A stretch of DNA of 64,000 nucleotides from an uncultured Gemmiger sp. (GCA_944388175.1 CALXHR010000001.1:186001-250000), one strand, 5' to 3'. Counted from the stretch's first letter, positions 50,349 to 60,567 are shown. The notes: generated by a model not told the origin, from the sequence alone. Made by a program: numbers and translations.

Positions 50349-51323
50349 TCAAATCGAAATGGCATTGGCCACTTCGATCATTTCGCGGTCGATAGTCTTG
50401 TGCATCGAGAGCGCCACATTGACGTCGTAGTCCACGATCTTATCGCCGGAGACCGCAACGACGCGGTTGTAGATGCCCTTGTCGAGCAGGTCCACCGCAT
50501 GGTAGCCCATCAGCGACGCGTTGACGCGGTCGCGCACCGTCGGCGAGCCGCCGCGCTGGATATGGCCCAACACCGTCGCGCGGGAATCCACGCCCGTGGC
50601 CGCCTGAATCTGGTTGGCCAGTTCCTGCGCGCCGATGACGCCTTCCGACACGATGATGATAAAGTGTTTTTTGCCGGTCGCCTGGGTCTGGCGCATCCGC
50701 TGCAGGATATCCCGCTCAAAATCAAAGGGAATCTCCGGCAGCAGCACGGCCAGCGCGCCGGTGGCGATGCCGACGTTCAAAGCGATGTAACCGGCATGAT
50801 GGCCCATAACTTCGACCACGCTGCAGCGGTCATGGCTCTGGGTGGTATCGCGCAGCTTGTCGATGGCTTCCACCGCCGTGTTCATGGCGGTGTCATAGCC
50901 GATGGTATACTCACTGCAAGCGATGTCGTTGTCGATGGTGCCGGGCAGGCCGATGCAGGGAATGCCCTGGTTGGCCAGCGCGCGGGCGCCCATAAACGAA
51001 CCGTCGCCGCCGATGACGACCAGCGCGTCGATGCCCAGTTCTTTGCAGCGGGCCAGGCCCTTGGCCTGGCCTTCCTGGGTCTTGAACTCCAGGCAGCGGG
51101 CCGTATAGAGGATCGTGCCGCCGCGGTGGATAATTTCCGACACGCTGCGCACGTTCATTTCGTAGCATTCGCCGTTGATCAGGCCGTTATATCCGCGCTG
51201 GATGCCGATCATACGGTACCCCTTGCTGATGCCGGCACGCACGATCGCACGCACGGCCGCATTCATGCCGGGCGCATCGCCGCCGCTGGTCAGAACGCCG
51301 ATCGTTTTGATTTCCTTTGCCAT
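50349..51323 (-). CDS. pfkA: ATP-dependent 6-phosphofructokinase
   Basis: A 324-residue PfkA, making fructose 1,6-bisphosphate. Start GVLTSGGDAPGMNA; GGDGSFMGA with Gly at the ATP-discriminating position, PGTIDND with catalytic Asp, and MGHHAGYIAL. Length is that of the allosteric bacterial enzyme. dnaE-pfkA is a conserved neighbour pair; here pfkA has its own promoter. Confidence 0.96.
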   Translation of the reverse strand: MAKEIKTIGVLTSGGDAPGMNAAVRAIVRAGISKGYRMIGIQRGYNGLINGECYEMNVRSVSEIIHRGGTILYTARCLEFKTQEGQAKGLARCKELGIDALVVIGGDGSFMGARALANQGIPCIGLPGTIDNDIACSEYTIGYDTAMNTAVEAIDKLRDTTQSHDRCSVVEVMGHHAGYIALNVGIATGALAVLLPEIPFDFERDILQRMRQTQATGKKHFIIIVSEGVIGAQELANQIQAATGVDSRATVLGHIQRGGSPTVRDRVNASLMGYHAVDLLDKGIYNRVVAVSGDKIVDYDVNVALSMHKTIDREMIEVANAISI

Positions 51324-51394
51324 AAAGCAGCTCCTCCCTGTTCAGGAACGTTGCATTGACTCATAACAATTTTTTAACAAACTTGTACGCATTT

Positions 51395-51403
51395 ATTATA
51401 CCA
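51395..51403 (-). promoter_or_regulatory. extended -10 promoter of pfkA
   Basis: Minus-strand TGG-TATAAT (51395-51403). No clear -35 at 17 bases. Leader of about 65 bases before pfkA. Confidence 0.55.
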
Positions 51404-51470
51404 CATCTCATGCACCGGGATTATGGACGTTTCGCGCAAAACGCATGGATTTATTTTGCACGCCGGCGTA

Positions 51471-54400
51471 TCATTTATAATTTACGCAGTCCTGCCCCAA
51501 AATACGCACCAGTTCCGCCCGCAGCAGCGGGTCGTCTTTAACCGCCATGTGCCGTGCCAGCGCTTTCTGGCCGGTGTCGGCAAAGCGGAAATATACTTTC
51601 ACCGTCCCCCCGTCAAAAATGTGGCATAGCAGGTTTTCCACCTTGTGCATCTGCGGGCACTCGCGCGAAGGCACGGTCAAAAAGTACCCGCTGGCGCCCT
51701 GGGCGCTCTTTTCGCGCTGGACGCGCTCGGCACGGTTGCTGCCAAAGCTCTTGGCGGGGTCGTAGGTTTCGATGGGCTGGACGCCTTCCACAATCAGGCG
51801 CGCGGCTTCATCCTCTTTGACGGAGACGCGGCCGTTGGCCACAATGACGGCGTTTTCCTGCAAGGCGGCACGGCATTCCGCCAAAATACGCGGGAATACC
51901 AGCAGTTCCATCGTGCCGGTCAAGTCCTCAATGGTCGTAAACGCCATCAGCGTGTTGGACTTGGTGGTCATGACCTTGTTTTTGACTACGGTGCACAGCA
52001 GGGTGACGTTCTGCTCGTCAAACCGCTTGGCGTCCTCGCCCAGCAGCTGGGCGACCGTGCAGGTAGAGATCTGGGCGATCTGCTCGCGGTAGGCATCCAG
52101 CGGATGGCCGGACAGATACAACCCCGACACCTCTTTTTCCATCTTGAGCAGTTCGCTCTGCGGGTATTCCGGCAGGTTGGGCACTTTGTAATCGTTCGCA
52201 GCCTGGCTGGATGTGCCGCTCATCATGCCAAACAGGTCCATCTGCCCTTCCAGGTTGTGGCGCATGTCAGTCTCGACGCTTTTCAGGATGCCCTCCACGC
52301 AGTCCAGCATGCCGTGGCGGGAGGGTTCCAGCGTATCGAACGCGCCGCACTTGATGAGGTTTTCCAGCGCGCGGCGGTTCAGTTCGTTGCCGTACAGCCG
52401 CTTGCAGAAATCATACAACCCGCGGTACGGGCGGCCTTCGCGCTCTTGCACAACCGCTTCGATCAGGTTGCGGCCGACGCTTTTTACCGCGTTCAGGCCA
52501 AAGCGGATGCAATCCTCGTCCGCTGTGAACCCCCCGCGGGAGACGTTGATGTCCGGCGGCAGCACCTTGACGCCGAGACGCTGGCACTCCGAGGTATACT
52601 CAATGACTTTGGAGGTGTTGTCCAGCACGCTGGTGAGCAGCGCGGCCATGAACTCATGCGGGTAGTGGCATTTGAGGTAGGCAGTCTGGAACGCCACATA
52701 GGCATAGCACGCCGCATGCGATTTGTTGAACGCATAGGACGCAAAGCTGCTCATCTCGTCGTAAATTTCGTTGGCGACCTGCGCCGGGATGCCGTTTTTG
52801 ACACAGCCGGGACATTCTTTGCCGGGTTCGGTGCAGCCGTACACGAAATGCTCGCGCTCGGCTTCCATGACCTTGTGCTTTTTCTTGCTCATGGCGCGGC
52901 GGATGTTGTCGGCCTGGCCAAAACTGAACCCCGCCAACTCGCGGAAAATCTGCATGACCTGTTCCTGGTAGACGATACAGCCGTTGGTCACGTCCAGAAT
53001 ATGCGCCAGCTGCGGCGTTTTGTAGCGGATTTTGTCCGGTTCGCGCCGGTTGCGCAGGTAGGTCGGGATGGAATCCATCGGGCCCGGGCGGTACAGCGAG
53101 ATCAGCGCGATCAAATCTTCGAGGTTTTTGGGACGCATGCTGACGAGCACCTGCGTCATGCCCGTAGATTCCAGCTGGAACACGCCCTCGGTCTCCCCTT
53201 TTGCCAGCATGGCATAGGTGGCGGGGTCGTCGTAGTCGATCTCGGCTATGCGGAACGCCGGCACTTTGCGGCGCACGGCGGTCTCGGTATCATGGATGAC
53301 CGTCAGCGTGCGCAGGCCCAGAAAATCCATCTTGAGCAGGCCCAGGCGCTCGATCTCCACCATATTGAACTGGGTCACCGGCAGGCCGTCGTTGGTCGCC
53401 AGCGGCACATACTCGGTCGCCGGTTCGCGCGTGATGACAACGCCGGCCGCGTGGGTCGATGCATGCCGGGGCATGCCCTCGACTTTTAACGACGTTTCGA
53501 TCAGTTCATGCACCTGCGGGTCGGCGTCGTACATTGCCTTGAGGTCGGGGCTGACTTCCAGCGCCTTTTGCAGCGTCATCTTGAGTTCCATGGGGATCAG
53601 CTTGGCCACTTTATCGGTGTCCTGGTACGCCATGCCCATGACGCGGCCGACGTCGCGCACCGCCGCGCGCGCAGCCATCGTACCAAAGGTGACGATCTGC
53701 GCCACATGGTCGCGGCCGTATTTTTCGTTGACATAGTCAATGACTTCCTGGCGGCGCTCGTAGCAGAAATCGACGTCAAAGTCCGGCATCGAGACGCGCT
53801 CCGGGTTCAGGAAGCGTTCAAAGATCAAATTGTAGCGGATGGGGTCAATATCGGTGATACCGACACAGTAGGCCGCCAGGCTGCCCGCGCCGGACCCGCG
53901 CCCGGGGCCGACGGGGATATCGCGGCTTTTGGCATAGTTGATAAAGTCGTAGACGATGAGGTAGTAGTTGGTGTACCCCATCGTTTTGACGACATTGATC
54001 TCGTGCGCCAGGCGCTCGCGCAGCGCATCGGTGACTTTGCCGGGGTAGCGGCGTTCCAGCCCCTCCCAGCAAAGCTTTTCAAAATAGGCCTGGTTTTCCA
54101 TGCCGTCGGGCGCGCGGAAATACGGCAGCTTGGTCTCGCCGAATGTGAATTCAAATTGACACTGCTCGGCGATCTTGTTGGTATTCTCGCAGGCTTCCGG
54201 CACCATCGAGAACAGCTCGTACATCTCATCGGTGCTTTTGAGGTAGAACTCGTCAGTCTGGAACTCCATGCGGTCGGCATCCGCGATGGTCTTGCCGGTC
54301 TGGATGCACAGCAGGATGCTCTGCATCTTGGCGTCCTCTTTGGTAATGTAGTGCGCGTCGTTGGTGGCCACCATGGGGATGCCGGTCTCGCGCGCCAGGC

Positions 54401-54986
54401 GGATGAGCTGCGGCAGCACGACGCGGTCCTCTTCAAGGCCGTGGTCCTGCAATTCAATGTAGTAGTTGCCTTCCCCAAACAGGTCGCGGTAATACAGCGC
54501 CGCCTGCTTGGCGCGCTCATAGTCGCCGGCCAGGATGGCTTTGGGCACCTCGCCCGCCAAACAGGCCGAAAGGCAGATCAAGCCCTCGTGGTATTGTTCC
54601 AGCAGTTCTTTGTCGACACGCGGCTTGGAGTAAAAGCCTTCCAGAAAACCGGCCGACACCATTTTGATGAGGTTTTTGTAGCCGGTCTCGTTTTTGCACA
54701 GCAGGATCAGGTGGTTGTTGCCGTCGATGCGGTTGACCTTGTCAAACCGGGTGCGGTTGGCCACATACACTTCGCAGCCGATGATCGGCCGGATGCCGGC
54801 CGCTTTGGCCGCATCAAAAAACGCCACGCAGCCGTACATGACCCCGTGGTCGGTGATGGCGCATGCCGTCTGACCCATGGCTTTGAGACGGTCGAACATG
54901 CGGTCGATCCGGCAGGCGCCGTCCAGCAGGCTGTACTCGGTATGCACATGCAGGTGGGTAAATTGTCGGCGGGGCGTTTCAGGCAT
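51471..54986 (-). CDS. dnaE: DNA polymerase III alpha subunit
   Basis: A 1171-residue replicative polymerase of the DnaE type. The N-terminal PHP domain starts HVHTEYSLLDGACRID; the polymerase palm aspartates are in MPDFDVDFCYERR (about 395-407); the tail has the helix-hairpin-helix (about 810-850) and OB-fold (about 985-1070). No proofreading exonuclease domain is fused, unlike PolC. Overlaps whiA by 8 bases. Confidence 0.96.
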   Translation of the reverse strand: MPETPRRQFTHLHVHTEYSLLDGACRIDRMFDRLKAMGQTACAITDHGVMYGCVAFFDAAKAAGIRPIIGCEVYVANRTRFDKVNRIDGNNHLILLCKNETGYKNLIKMVSAGFLEGFYSKPRVDKELLEQYHEGLICLSACLAGEVPKAILAGDYERAKQAALYYRDLFGEGNYYIELQDHGLEEDRVVLPQLIRLARETGIPMVATNDAHYITKEDAKMQSILLCIQTGKTIADADRMEFQTDEFYLKSTDEMYELFSMVPEACENTNKIAEQCQFEFTFGETKLPYFRAPDGMENQAYFEKLCWEGLERRYPGKVTDALRERLAHEINVVKTMGYTNYYLIVYDFINYAKSRDIPVGPGRGSGAGSLAAYCVGITDIDPIRYNLIFERFLNPERVSMPDFDVDFCYERRQEVIDYVNEKYGRDHVAQIVTFGTMAARAAVRDVGRVMGMAYQDTDKVAKLIPMELKMTLQKALEVSPDLKAMYDADPQVHELIETSLKVEGMPRHASTHAAGVVITREPATEYVPLATNDGLPVTQFNMVEIERLGLLKMDFLGLRTLTVIHDTETAVRRKVPAFRIAEIDYDDPATYAMLAKGETEGVFQLESTGMTQVLVSMRPKNLEDLIALISLYRPGPMDSIPTYLRNRREPDKIRYKTPQLAHILDVTNGCIVYQEQVMQIFRELAGFSFGQADNIRRAMSKKKHKVMEAEREHFVYGCTEPGKECPGCVKNGIPAQVANEIYDEMSSFASYAFNKSHAACYAYVAFQTAYLKCHYPHEFMAALLTSVLDNTSKVIEYTSECQRLGVKVLPPDINVSRGGFTADEDCIRFGLNAVKSVGRNLIEAVVQEREGRPYRGLYDFCKRLYGNELNRRALENLIKCGAFDTLEPSRHGMLDCVEGILKSVETDMRHNLEGQMDLFGMMSGTSSQAANDYKVPNLPEYPQSELLKMEKEVSGLYLSGHPLDAYREQIAQISTCTVAQLLGEDAKRFDEQNVTLLCTVVKNKVMTTKSNTLMAFTTIEDLTGTMELLVFPRILAECRAALQENAVIVANGRVSVKEDEAARLIVEGVQPIETYDPAKSFGSNRAERVQREKSAQGASGYFLTVPSRECPQMHKVENLLCHIFDGGTVKVYFRFADTGQKALARHMAVKDDPLLRAELVRILGQDCVNYK

Positions 54987-55914
54987 GGTTCATTTCCTCT
55001 TCGGCAGGCGGCGGGTCCGGCAGGCGCCGGGCCGCTTCCTGAATCTTTTTAAAGCGGTGGGACAACCCCGCCTTGCTGACCGGCGGGTCCAGTTTCTGCG
55101 CCAGTTTGGCCAGCGGCAGGTCCGGGTACTGCATGCGCAGGCGGGCGGTCTGGCGCAGGGGTTCCGGCAGCGCCGCCAACGCCCCGGCGTCGCGCAGGCG
55201 CTCAATGGCAAGCTGTACCTGCACAGCCGCCTGCACGCTTTTGCCCAGGTTGGCGGTTTCGCAGTTGGAGAGTCGGTTGGTCTTGTTGCGCATCTCGTTG
55301 TACAGGCGCTGGTCCATGATGCGCATGGCGGCACCGCCGGCGCCCATATAGGTCAACAGGTCCTCGATATGGTCGGCGGCTTTGACATACACGGTATTGG
55401 CCCCCTTGCGCAGCGCGCGGTGGGGGTGGAAGTCATGTTCGGCCAACATCGCTTCCAGCTGCTGCGAAAGCGCGTGGCGTGTGGACAAAAATTCCAGGTT
55501 ATAGCTTTTTTCGGGGTCGGTCATCGTGCCGCAGCACAAAAACGCCGTGGCAATAAACGCCTGGGAACATTTTTGGCATTTGAAATGCTCGGCGCGGATG
55601 CGCAGCGCCGTCTCTTTGCCGGTGTGGCCAAACAGCGCCAGCATCTTGCCGACTTCTTCCGCCTGCTTGACGCTGAACTCAAACACCGGGCCGGCAGGGC
55701 GCTCTTTGCGCAGCACCTCGCCCTGCACCCCGCAACGGCGGTAAACTTTTTGGGCAAAGCTGGCCACGCCCTCGTTTTCTGTCTGCAAAACGACGCCGCG
55801 GTCGTCAAAGTACTTGCCAAAACAGGCCACCGCATAGGCGGCGGCCACATTGCAGCAGGGCTTGGTGACCCGGCGGCGCAAAATCTCATTTTTTACGTCT
55901 TGTGAAAAACTCAA
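54979..55914 (-). CDS. whiA: DNA-binding protein WhiA
   Basis: A 311-residue WhiA with the family start SFSQDVKNEI, a degenerate LAGLIDADG homing-endonuclease fold (about 90-210) and a C-terminal helix-turn-helix (about 230-300). In Firmicutes WhiA affects cell division and chromosome segregation. Part of the conserved murB-rapZ-whiA order. Confidence 0.95.
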   Translation of the reverse strand: MSFSQDVKNEILRRRVTKPCCNVAAAYAVACFGKYFDDRGVVLQTENEGVASFAQKVYRRCGVQGEVLRKERPAGPVFEFSVKQAEEVGKMLALFGHTGKETALRIRAEHFKCQKCSQAFIATAFLCCGTMTDPEKSYNLEFLSTRHALSQQLEAMLAEHDFHPHRALRKGANTVYVKAADHIEDLLTYMGAGGAAMRIMDQRLYNEMRNKTNRLSNCETANLGKSVQAAVQVQLAIERLRDAGALAALPEPLRQTARLRMQYPDLPLAKLAQKLDPPVSKAGLSHRFKKIQEAARRLPDPPPAEEEMNHA

Positions 55915-55941
55915 ACCCAGACCCCTCGAATCCGGCTAAAT

Positions 55942-56814
55942 TTACAGCGTGCGCTTGGCGTCGCGGTGCTGCACACTGGGCGTATACCCCGACTTCTGGC
56001 AGAACTCCCCGATCTTGCGGGCAAACGTGATGGAACGGTGCTTGCCGCCCGTACAGCCGACGGCAATCATCAGCTGGCTCTTGCCTTCCTTGACATACAG
56101 CGGCAGCGCGTATTCCAAAAAGCTCTCGTAGCGATGCAGCAGTTCCTGCGATTCCGGCGCGTCCATCACGTAATCGACCACTTCCTGGTCAAGGCCGGTC
56201 AGGTTCTTCAGTTCCGGCACATAGAACGGGTTCGGCAGGCAGCGCACATCCAACACGAGGTCCGCTTCCTGCGGCAGACCGTACTTGAAGCCGAAGGACA
56301 CGACCGTCAACGCCATGGGGCTTTTGCCTTTATCCAAAAACAGGCCGCAGATACGCTCTTTATTTTGCGCGGCGCTGAGCAGCGAGGTATCAATGATATA
56401 TTTGGCGCGGCTGCGCAGCGGCTGCAGCAGACGCCGCTCCTGTTCGACCGCTTCCTCAATCGAGACATGGTCCGTCACTGCGATGGGGTGCTGGCGGCGG
56501 GTCTCTTTATAGCGGCGGCGGATGGCGTTGGTGTTGGCATCCAGGAACAGAATCTCGTACTCGATCTGTTTGGCGTCCAGGTCCGCCAGCGCCTGCTCCA
56601 GCTGGTCGCTGTTGCGCACGCCGCGCACGTCCATCACAACCGCTACGCGGTTGAGCTGGTTTTCGCCCTGCAGGGCAAAGTCCACGATACGCGGCAGCAG
56701 CGCGATCGGGATATTATCGATACAGAAAAAGCCGATATCCTCCAGCGCATTGACGGCCATGGATTTGCCCGCGCCGGAAAGCCCTGTCACGATCAAAAAA
56801 TTCAATGCCCGCAC
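55942..56814 (-). CDS. rapZ: RNase adapter RapZ / nucleotide-binding YvcJ-type protein
   Basis: A 290-residue P-loop protein with Walker A GLSGAGKS (about 12-19) and the C-terminal block GCTGGKHRSITFARKIGEFC. In Gram-positives the homologue YvcJ binds nucleotides and connects to peptidoglycan/sugar metabolism; the E. coli role with glmZ sRNA should not be assumed. Lies 6 bases after murB. Confidence 0.93.
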   Translation of the reverse strand: MRALNFLIVTGLSGAGKSMAVNALEDIGFFCIDNIPIALLPRIVDFALQGENQLNRVAVVMDVRGVRNSDQLEQALADLDAKQIEYEILFLDANTNAIRRRYKETRRQHPIAVTDHVSIEEAVEQERRLLQPLRSRAKYIIDTSLLSAAQNKERICGLFLDKGKSPMALTVVSFGFKYGLPQEADLVLDVRCLPNPFYVPELKNLTGLDQEVVDYVMDAPESQELLHRYESFLEYALPLYVKEGKSQLMIAVGCTGGKHRSITFARKIGEFCQKSGYTPSVQHRDAKRTL

Positions 56815-56820
56815 CGTCCT

Positions 56821-57747
56821 TTACTTTACCACACGGATTTCACGTTCCAACACGAAACCCGTCTTTTGCTGTACGATCTGCCTGACCTGTTCGGTCAGCG
56901 CCACGACGTCGGCGCAGGTCGCGCCGCCTTTGTTGATGACGAAGCCGCAGTGTTTTTCGCTGATCTGCGCGCCGCCCACGGTAAAGCCGCGCAGGCCGCA
57001 GGTCTCGATCAGGTGGCCGACAAACGCGCCCTGCGGGCGCTTGAACGTGCTGCCGGCGCTGGGCCATTCCAGCGGCTGTTTCTGGCGGCGGCGGTCCAGA
57101 AGTTCCTGCATCTGTGCCAAAATTGCCGCCGGGTCGCCGTGCTGCAGGCGCACCGTGGCCGAAAGCACACACCACGACGGATTTTTTTCAAAGATGCTGG
57201 TACGGTAGCCCATCTGCAGTTCTGCCGCCGGCAGGGTGCGCAGCGTCAGGGCATCGTCCAGAAACGTCACGCTGGTCAACACATCTTTCAGTTCACCGCC
57301 ATAGGCGCCGGCGTTCATATACACCGCACCGCCCACCGTGCCCGGGATTCCGCAGGCAAACTCCAGCCCGGTCAGGCCGCGCTGCTGGGCTTCGGCACAA
57401 AGGCGGCCCAGCGTAAGGCCCGCGCCCGCCGTCAGGCAGACGGCATCCGCCTGGGGCTGCGCCTGTACCGGCCCAGCCAGGGCGCGCAAGTCGATGACTG
57501 CGCCGTCGAAGCCCTCGTCCGCAAACAATGTGTTGGAACCATTGCCCAGGAAATAGCTGCGCACCCCCGCCTGCTTGCAGCAGGCCAGCGTGCCGCGCAG
57601 TTGTTCGGCATCGCACGGCGCGCACCAAAACGCCGCCGGCCCGCCGATGCGAAACGTCGTGTGTGGCGCCAGCGGCTCCTGTTCGGCAAACGACAGCCCC
57701 GCCGCCTGCAGTGCTTTGCGCAAGGCGTCCTTTGTTTGTCCCAGCAT
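56821..57747 (-). CDS. murB: UDP-N-acetylenolpyruvoylglucosamine reductase
   Basis: A 308-residue FAD enzyme making UDP-MurNAc. HTTFRIGG begins the FAD domain, GNGSNTLFADEGF follows, EFACGIPGTVGGAVYMNAGAYGGE (about 124-147, cited to locate it) and GSTFKRP with the proton-donor Ser are typical; the layout is type II (no insertion found in E. coli MurB). Confidence 0.96.
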   Translation of the reverse strand: MLGQTKDALRKALQAAGLSFAEQEPLAPHTTFRIGGPAAFWCAPCDAEQLRGTLACCKQAGVRSYFLGNGSNTLFADEGFDGAVIDLRALAGPVQAQPQADAVCLTAGAGLTLGRLCAEAQQRGLTGLEFACGIPGTVGGAVYMNAGAYGGELKDVLTSVTFLDDALTLRTLPAAELQMGYRTSIFEKNPSWCVLSATVRLQHGDPAAILAQMQELLDRRRQKQPLEWPSAGSTFKRPQGAFVGHLIETCGLRGFTVGGAQISEKHCGFVINKGGATCADVVALTEQVRQIVQQKTGFVLEREIRVVK

Positions 57748-57778
57748 AGTACCTCCCAGGCATGGCCCCCGTTGGGGC

Positions 57779-58735
57779 TTAAATCGAATTTTCCAGCGCT
57801 GCCGCGCCGATCACGCCCGCATCGTTGCGCAGCTCACAGGCGCAGATTTCGGGGCAACGGCCGGTCGTGATATTCTGCGTTTCTTTTTGCACGGCAGCGC
57901 GCACCGGGGCCAGCAGCGTTTCGCCCTGGTTGGACACGCCGCCGCCGACGCAGATGACTTCCGGCTCAAAGGTGTTGACGACGTTGGCCAGACCGCAGGC
58001 CACGTAGTCCATCCAGTTTTCTACGACCTGCTTGGCCACGGCGTCGCCTTTGGCCATCGCGTCAAACGCGAGCTTGGCATTGACATGGTCGATGTCCGGC
58101 ACCAGTTGCCACATCAGGGAATCGGTATGCTCCTGCATGGCGGCCTTGGTATCCTCGGTCAGCGCGCGGGAGGAAGCGTACTTCTCCCAGCATCCCTTGC
58201 GGCCGCAGTTGCATTTGCGCCCGCCCTTGACGATGACCATGTGGCCCATTTCCCCGGCGGCAAAGTTGAAGCCGCGCAGAATCTTGCCGCCCAAAATGAT
58301 ACCGCTGCCGATGCCGGTGCCCAGCGTGATGATGACGGCGTCCTTGTACCCCTTGGCACCGCCGGCGATATACTCGCCATAGGCGGCGGCGTTGGCGTCG
58401 TTTTCGACATAGACCTTGCAGCCCAACAGCGCTTCCATATCCGGGCCCAGGTTCCAGTCATAATAGCCGAAATTGGTATTGTAGCCCACGAACCCGGTGG
58501 TGAAATTCACGCTGCCGGGCGTGCCGATGCCGACATACTTGACCGACGAAAAATCGACATTGTTGGCTTTGACCACCGCGCGGCACAAATCGGCCAGCGC
58601 CTTTTCCAGGTCGTCCGCCGGGCGCGGCAGCCTGGTGGGCCAGGTGATCTTGCCGACGATCTCGTAATTTTCGCTGACCAGCCCGGCGGTCATGGTGGTA
58701 CCGCCCAGATCGATGCCAATGGTGTACTGACTCAT
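57779..58735 (-). CDS. glk: ROK family glucokinase
   Basis: A 318-residue ROK kinase phosphorylating glucose at C6. IGIDLGGTTMTAGLV is the phosphate-1 site; ENDANAAAYGEY contains the catalytic Asp; AGEMGHM and CNCGRKGCWE hold the zinc-binding His and three Cys of ROK proteins. ATG overlaps the PHP gene stop by 4 bases. Confidence 0.92.
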   Translation of the reverse strand: MSQYTIGIDLGGTTMTAGLVSENYEIVGKITWPTRLPRPADDLEKALADLCRAVVKANNVDFSSVKYVGIGTPGSVNFTTGFVGYNTNFGYYDWNLGPDMEALLGCKVYVENDANAAAYGEYIAGGAKGYKDAVIITLGTGIGSGIILGGKILRGFNFAAGEMGHMVIVKGGRKCNCGRKGCWEKYASSRALTEDTKAAMQEHTDSLMWQLVPDIDHVNAKLAFDAMAKGDAVAKQVVENWMDYVACGLANVVNTFEPEVICVGGGVSNQGETLLAPVRAAVQKETQNITTGRCPEICACELRNDAGVIGAAALENSI

Positions 58736-59481
58736 AGTATGATACCTCCTACTTCCTCTGCACAGCGCCGGCCGTGCAGTTTTAGTTCCTGTACCAGATT
58801 TTCCCGCGTGGCGTTTACGATCAACTCCTGCGGGAAGTCCAGTTCCTCCAGCAACGAATCCAGCGGCGGCAGGGCCGTCTGCAGTTTCCAGGCGCTGTGG
58901 GCGTCGCTGTCCACTGCGATGCGGCAGCCGTTTTGCAGGCAGGCTTTCAGCAGTTCCCGCATATTGGGGATGCCGTCCTTTCGCACGTTGAAAGAATTGG
59001 CGTTGAGTTCCACGACCTTATGGTTGCGGGCAAATGCCTTTGTGACAAGGTCGTAGTCGTAACGGTAATTTTCCTGTTCCGAGTGGCCGATGCAGTCCAC
59101 ATACGGGTTCTCGGCCACCTGCAGCCACAGGCGGTTTGCTTCCCTGCGGGTGAGCAGGCCCGGCACGCAGGGGCTGTGGATGGACGCCACCACCCAGTCC
59201 TGCGCAGCCAGCTGGCTTTGCGGCATATCCAGGCCGCCTTTGGTATCCATGACGTTGACCTCGGCGCCGTACAGCATCACGACGCCGTCGATCTGGCGCG
59301 GCAGCGAACTGCCGTTGGCAAAATGCCAGCTGTGCGGCGCATCCGGCATGGCCGGCGCGTGGTCGGTAACGGCCAGCGCGCAGTAGCCGGCAGTTTTGGC
59401 GGCGGCCGCCATCTCGTTCAGGGTCTGGTAGGCGTGGCTGGCACACAGCGTATGCGTGTGCAGGTCTGCAATCATCTGCAT
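58732..59481 (-). CDS. PHP-domain phosphatase/phosphoesterase
   Basis: A 249-residue PHP protein of the YcdX type, a probable trinuclear-metal phosphatase. Motifs: DLHTHTLCASHA (about 6), VTDHAP (about 42), GAEVNV (about 72), SIHSP (about 101), and DSDAHS (about 196). Substrate is unknown. Likely start ATG at 59481; a second ATG lies 6 bases later. Encoded between hprK and glk. Confidence 0.85.
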   Translation of the reverse strand: MQMIADLHTHTLCASHAYQTLNEMAAAAKTAGYCALAVTDHAPAMPDAPHSWHFANGSSLPRQIDGVVMLYGAEVNVMDTKGGLDMPQSQLAAQDWVVASIHSPCVPGLLTRREANRLWLQVAENPYVDCIGHSEQENYRYDYDLVTKAFARNHKVVELNANSFNVRKDGIPNMRELLKACLQNGCRIAVDSDAHSAWKLQTALPPLDSLLEELDFPQELIVNATRENLVQELKLHGRRCAEEVGGIIL

Positions 59482-59509
59482 AGGGTACGGGTCTCTCTTT
59501 TCTGTGTAC

Positions 59510-60442
59510 TTATAGCGAAACGTCATCCTGCAGGCCCAGCTGTGCCAGCAGTTCTTTGGCGGCGTTATAGCCCATCTCTTTGGTACGGTTGTTGATGGCG
59601 GCCGTCTCCAGGATGACAGCCAGGTTGCGCCCGGGCATGACGGGGATCAGCATGCTGGGCACCTGGACGCCCAGAATATCGTAGTACTGGGTTTCCAGCC
59701 CGGTACGGTCATAGTTTTTGGTGCGGTCCCACTGCTCAAACTGCACGACCATCTCAACCTCGACGCTGTTGCGCACCGAGCCGATGCCGAACACGTGCGC
59801 CACGTTGATGATGCCGATGCCGCGCAGCTCAATAAAATGGCGGATGTTGGCGGGCGATGTGCCCAGAATCTTGCGGTTGGAGATGCGGCGCAGTTCCACC
59901 GCGTCGTCGGCGATCAGCCGGTGACCGCGCTTGACCAGCTCAATGGCGGTCTCGCTTTTGCCGACGCCGGAATCGCCCAGCATCAGGATGCCCTCGCCAT
60001 ATACTTCCACCAGCACGCCGTGGCGGGTGATGCGCGGCGCCAGTTCGGTGTTGAGCGTCGTAATCAGCACGCCCATCAGGGTCGACGTCATCTCGGCCGA
60101 CATCAGGATCGGCACGGCATATTGCTTGGCGTACTGCATCATTTCCGACAGCGGCTGCATGCCGCGCGTCAGGATGACGGCCGGCGGCTGGAACGAAAAC
60201 AGTTTTTCCAGCCGCATATCGCGCAGCGTGTTAGAAAGTTCCTGCAGGTACGACATTTCCGTCAGGCCAATGATCTGCACGCGGGTATTGTCGAAATTTT
60301 CGTAGTACCCGGCCAGCAAAATGCCCGGGCGGTAGACTTCGGTAGCCGTCACCTGGACCTTGCTCAGTTCACAAGGCGTATACGCCACCGTCAAGTTCGC
60401 TTCCTCTGCCAGTTTGGCAAGCGACACGGAAAATTCAGCCAT
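59510..60442 (-). CDS. hprK: HPr kinase/phosphorylase
   Basis: A 310-residue bifunctional enzyme phosphorylating HPr at Ser46 in response to glycolytic intermediates, the key input to CcpA-type catabolite control. N-terminal lobe about 1-130; catalytic lobe has Walker A GDSGVGKSE (about 152-160) with the following K/P motifs, including RGIGIINVAHVFG. ATG at 60442 follows GAAAGGGG; the open frame upstream is non-coding. First gene of the hprK-to-dnaE run. Confidence 0.96.
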   Translation of the reverse strand: MAEFSVSLAKLAEEANLTVAYTPCELSKVQVTATEVYRPGILLAGYYENFDNTRVQIIGLTEMSYLQELSNTLRDMRLEKLFSFQPPAVILTRGMQPLSEMMQYAKQYAVPILMSAEMTSTLMGVLITTLNTELAPRITRHGVLVEVYGEGILMLGDSGVGKSETAIELVKRGHRLIADDAVELRRISNRKILGTSPANIRHFIELRGIGIINVAHVFGIGSVRNSVEVEMVVQFEQWDRTKNYDRTGLETQYYDILGVQVPSMLIPVMPGRNLAVILETAAINNRTKEMGYNAAKELLAQLGLQDDVSL

Positions 60443-60481
60443 ACACAAACGCCCCTTTCCTGCGGGAAGATCATTGGCTTT

Positions 60482-60510
60482 ATTATACCGTACCGCCCAA
60501 TTTTTGTACA
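60482..60510 (-). promoter_or_regulatory. sigma-A promoter of the hprK run
   Basis: Minus-strand TGTACA (60505-60510), 17-base spacer, TATAAT (60482-60487). The -35 is weak (4 of 6). Leader of about 35 bases. Confidence 0.6.
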
Positions 60511-60530
60511 GGGGTACGGGCGGCCAACAC

Positions 60531-60563
60531 AAAAAAATGCCCGCCACCCCATGGCAGGCATTT
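60531..60563 (-). terminator. terminator after the acyltransferase gene
   Basis: AAATGCCTGCC/GGCGGGCATTT stem (one mismatch) with a seven-base loop and a T7 run on the minus strand, just after the acyltransferase stop. Confidence 0.8.
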
Positions 60564-60567
60564 GCCG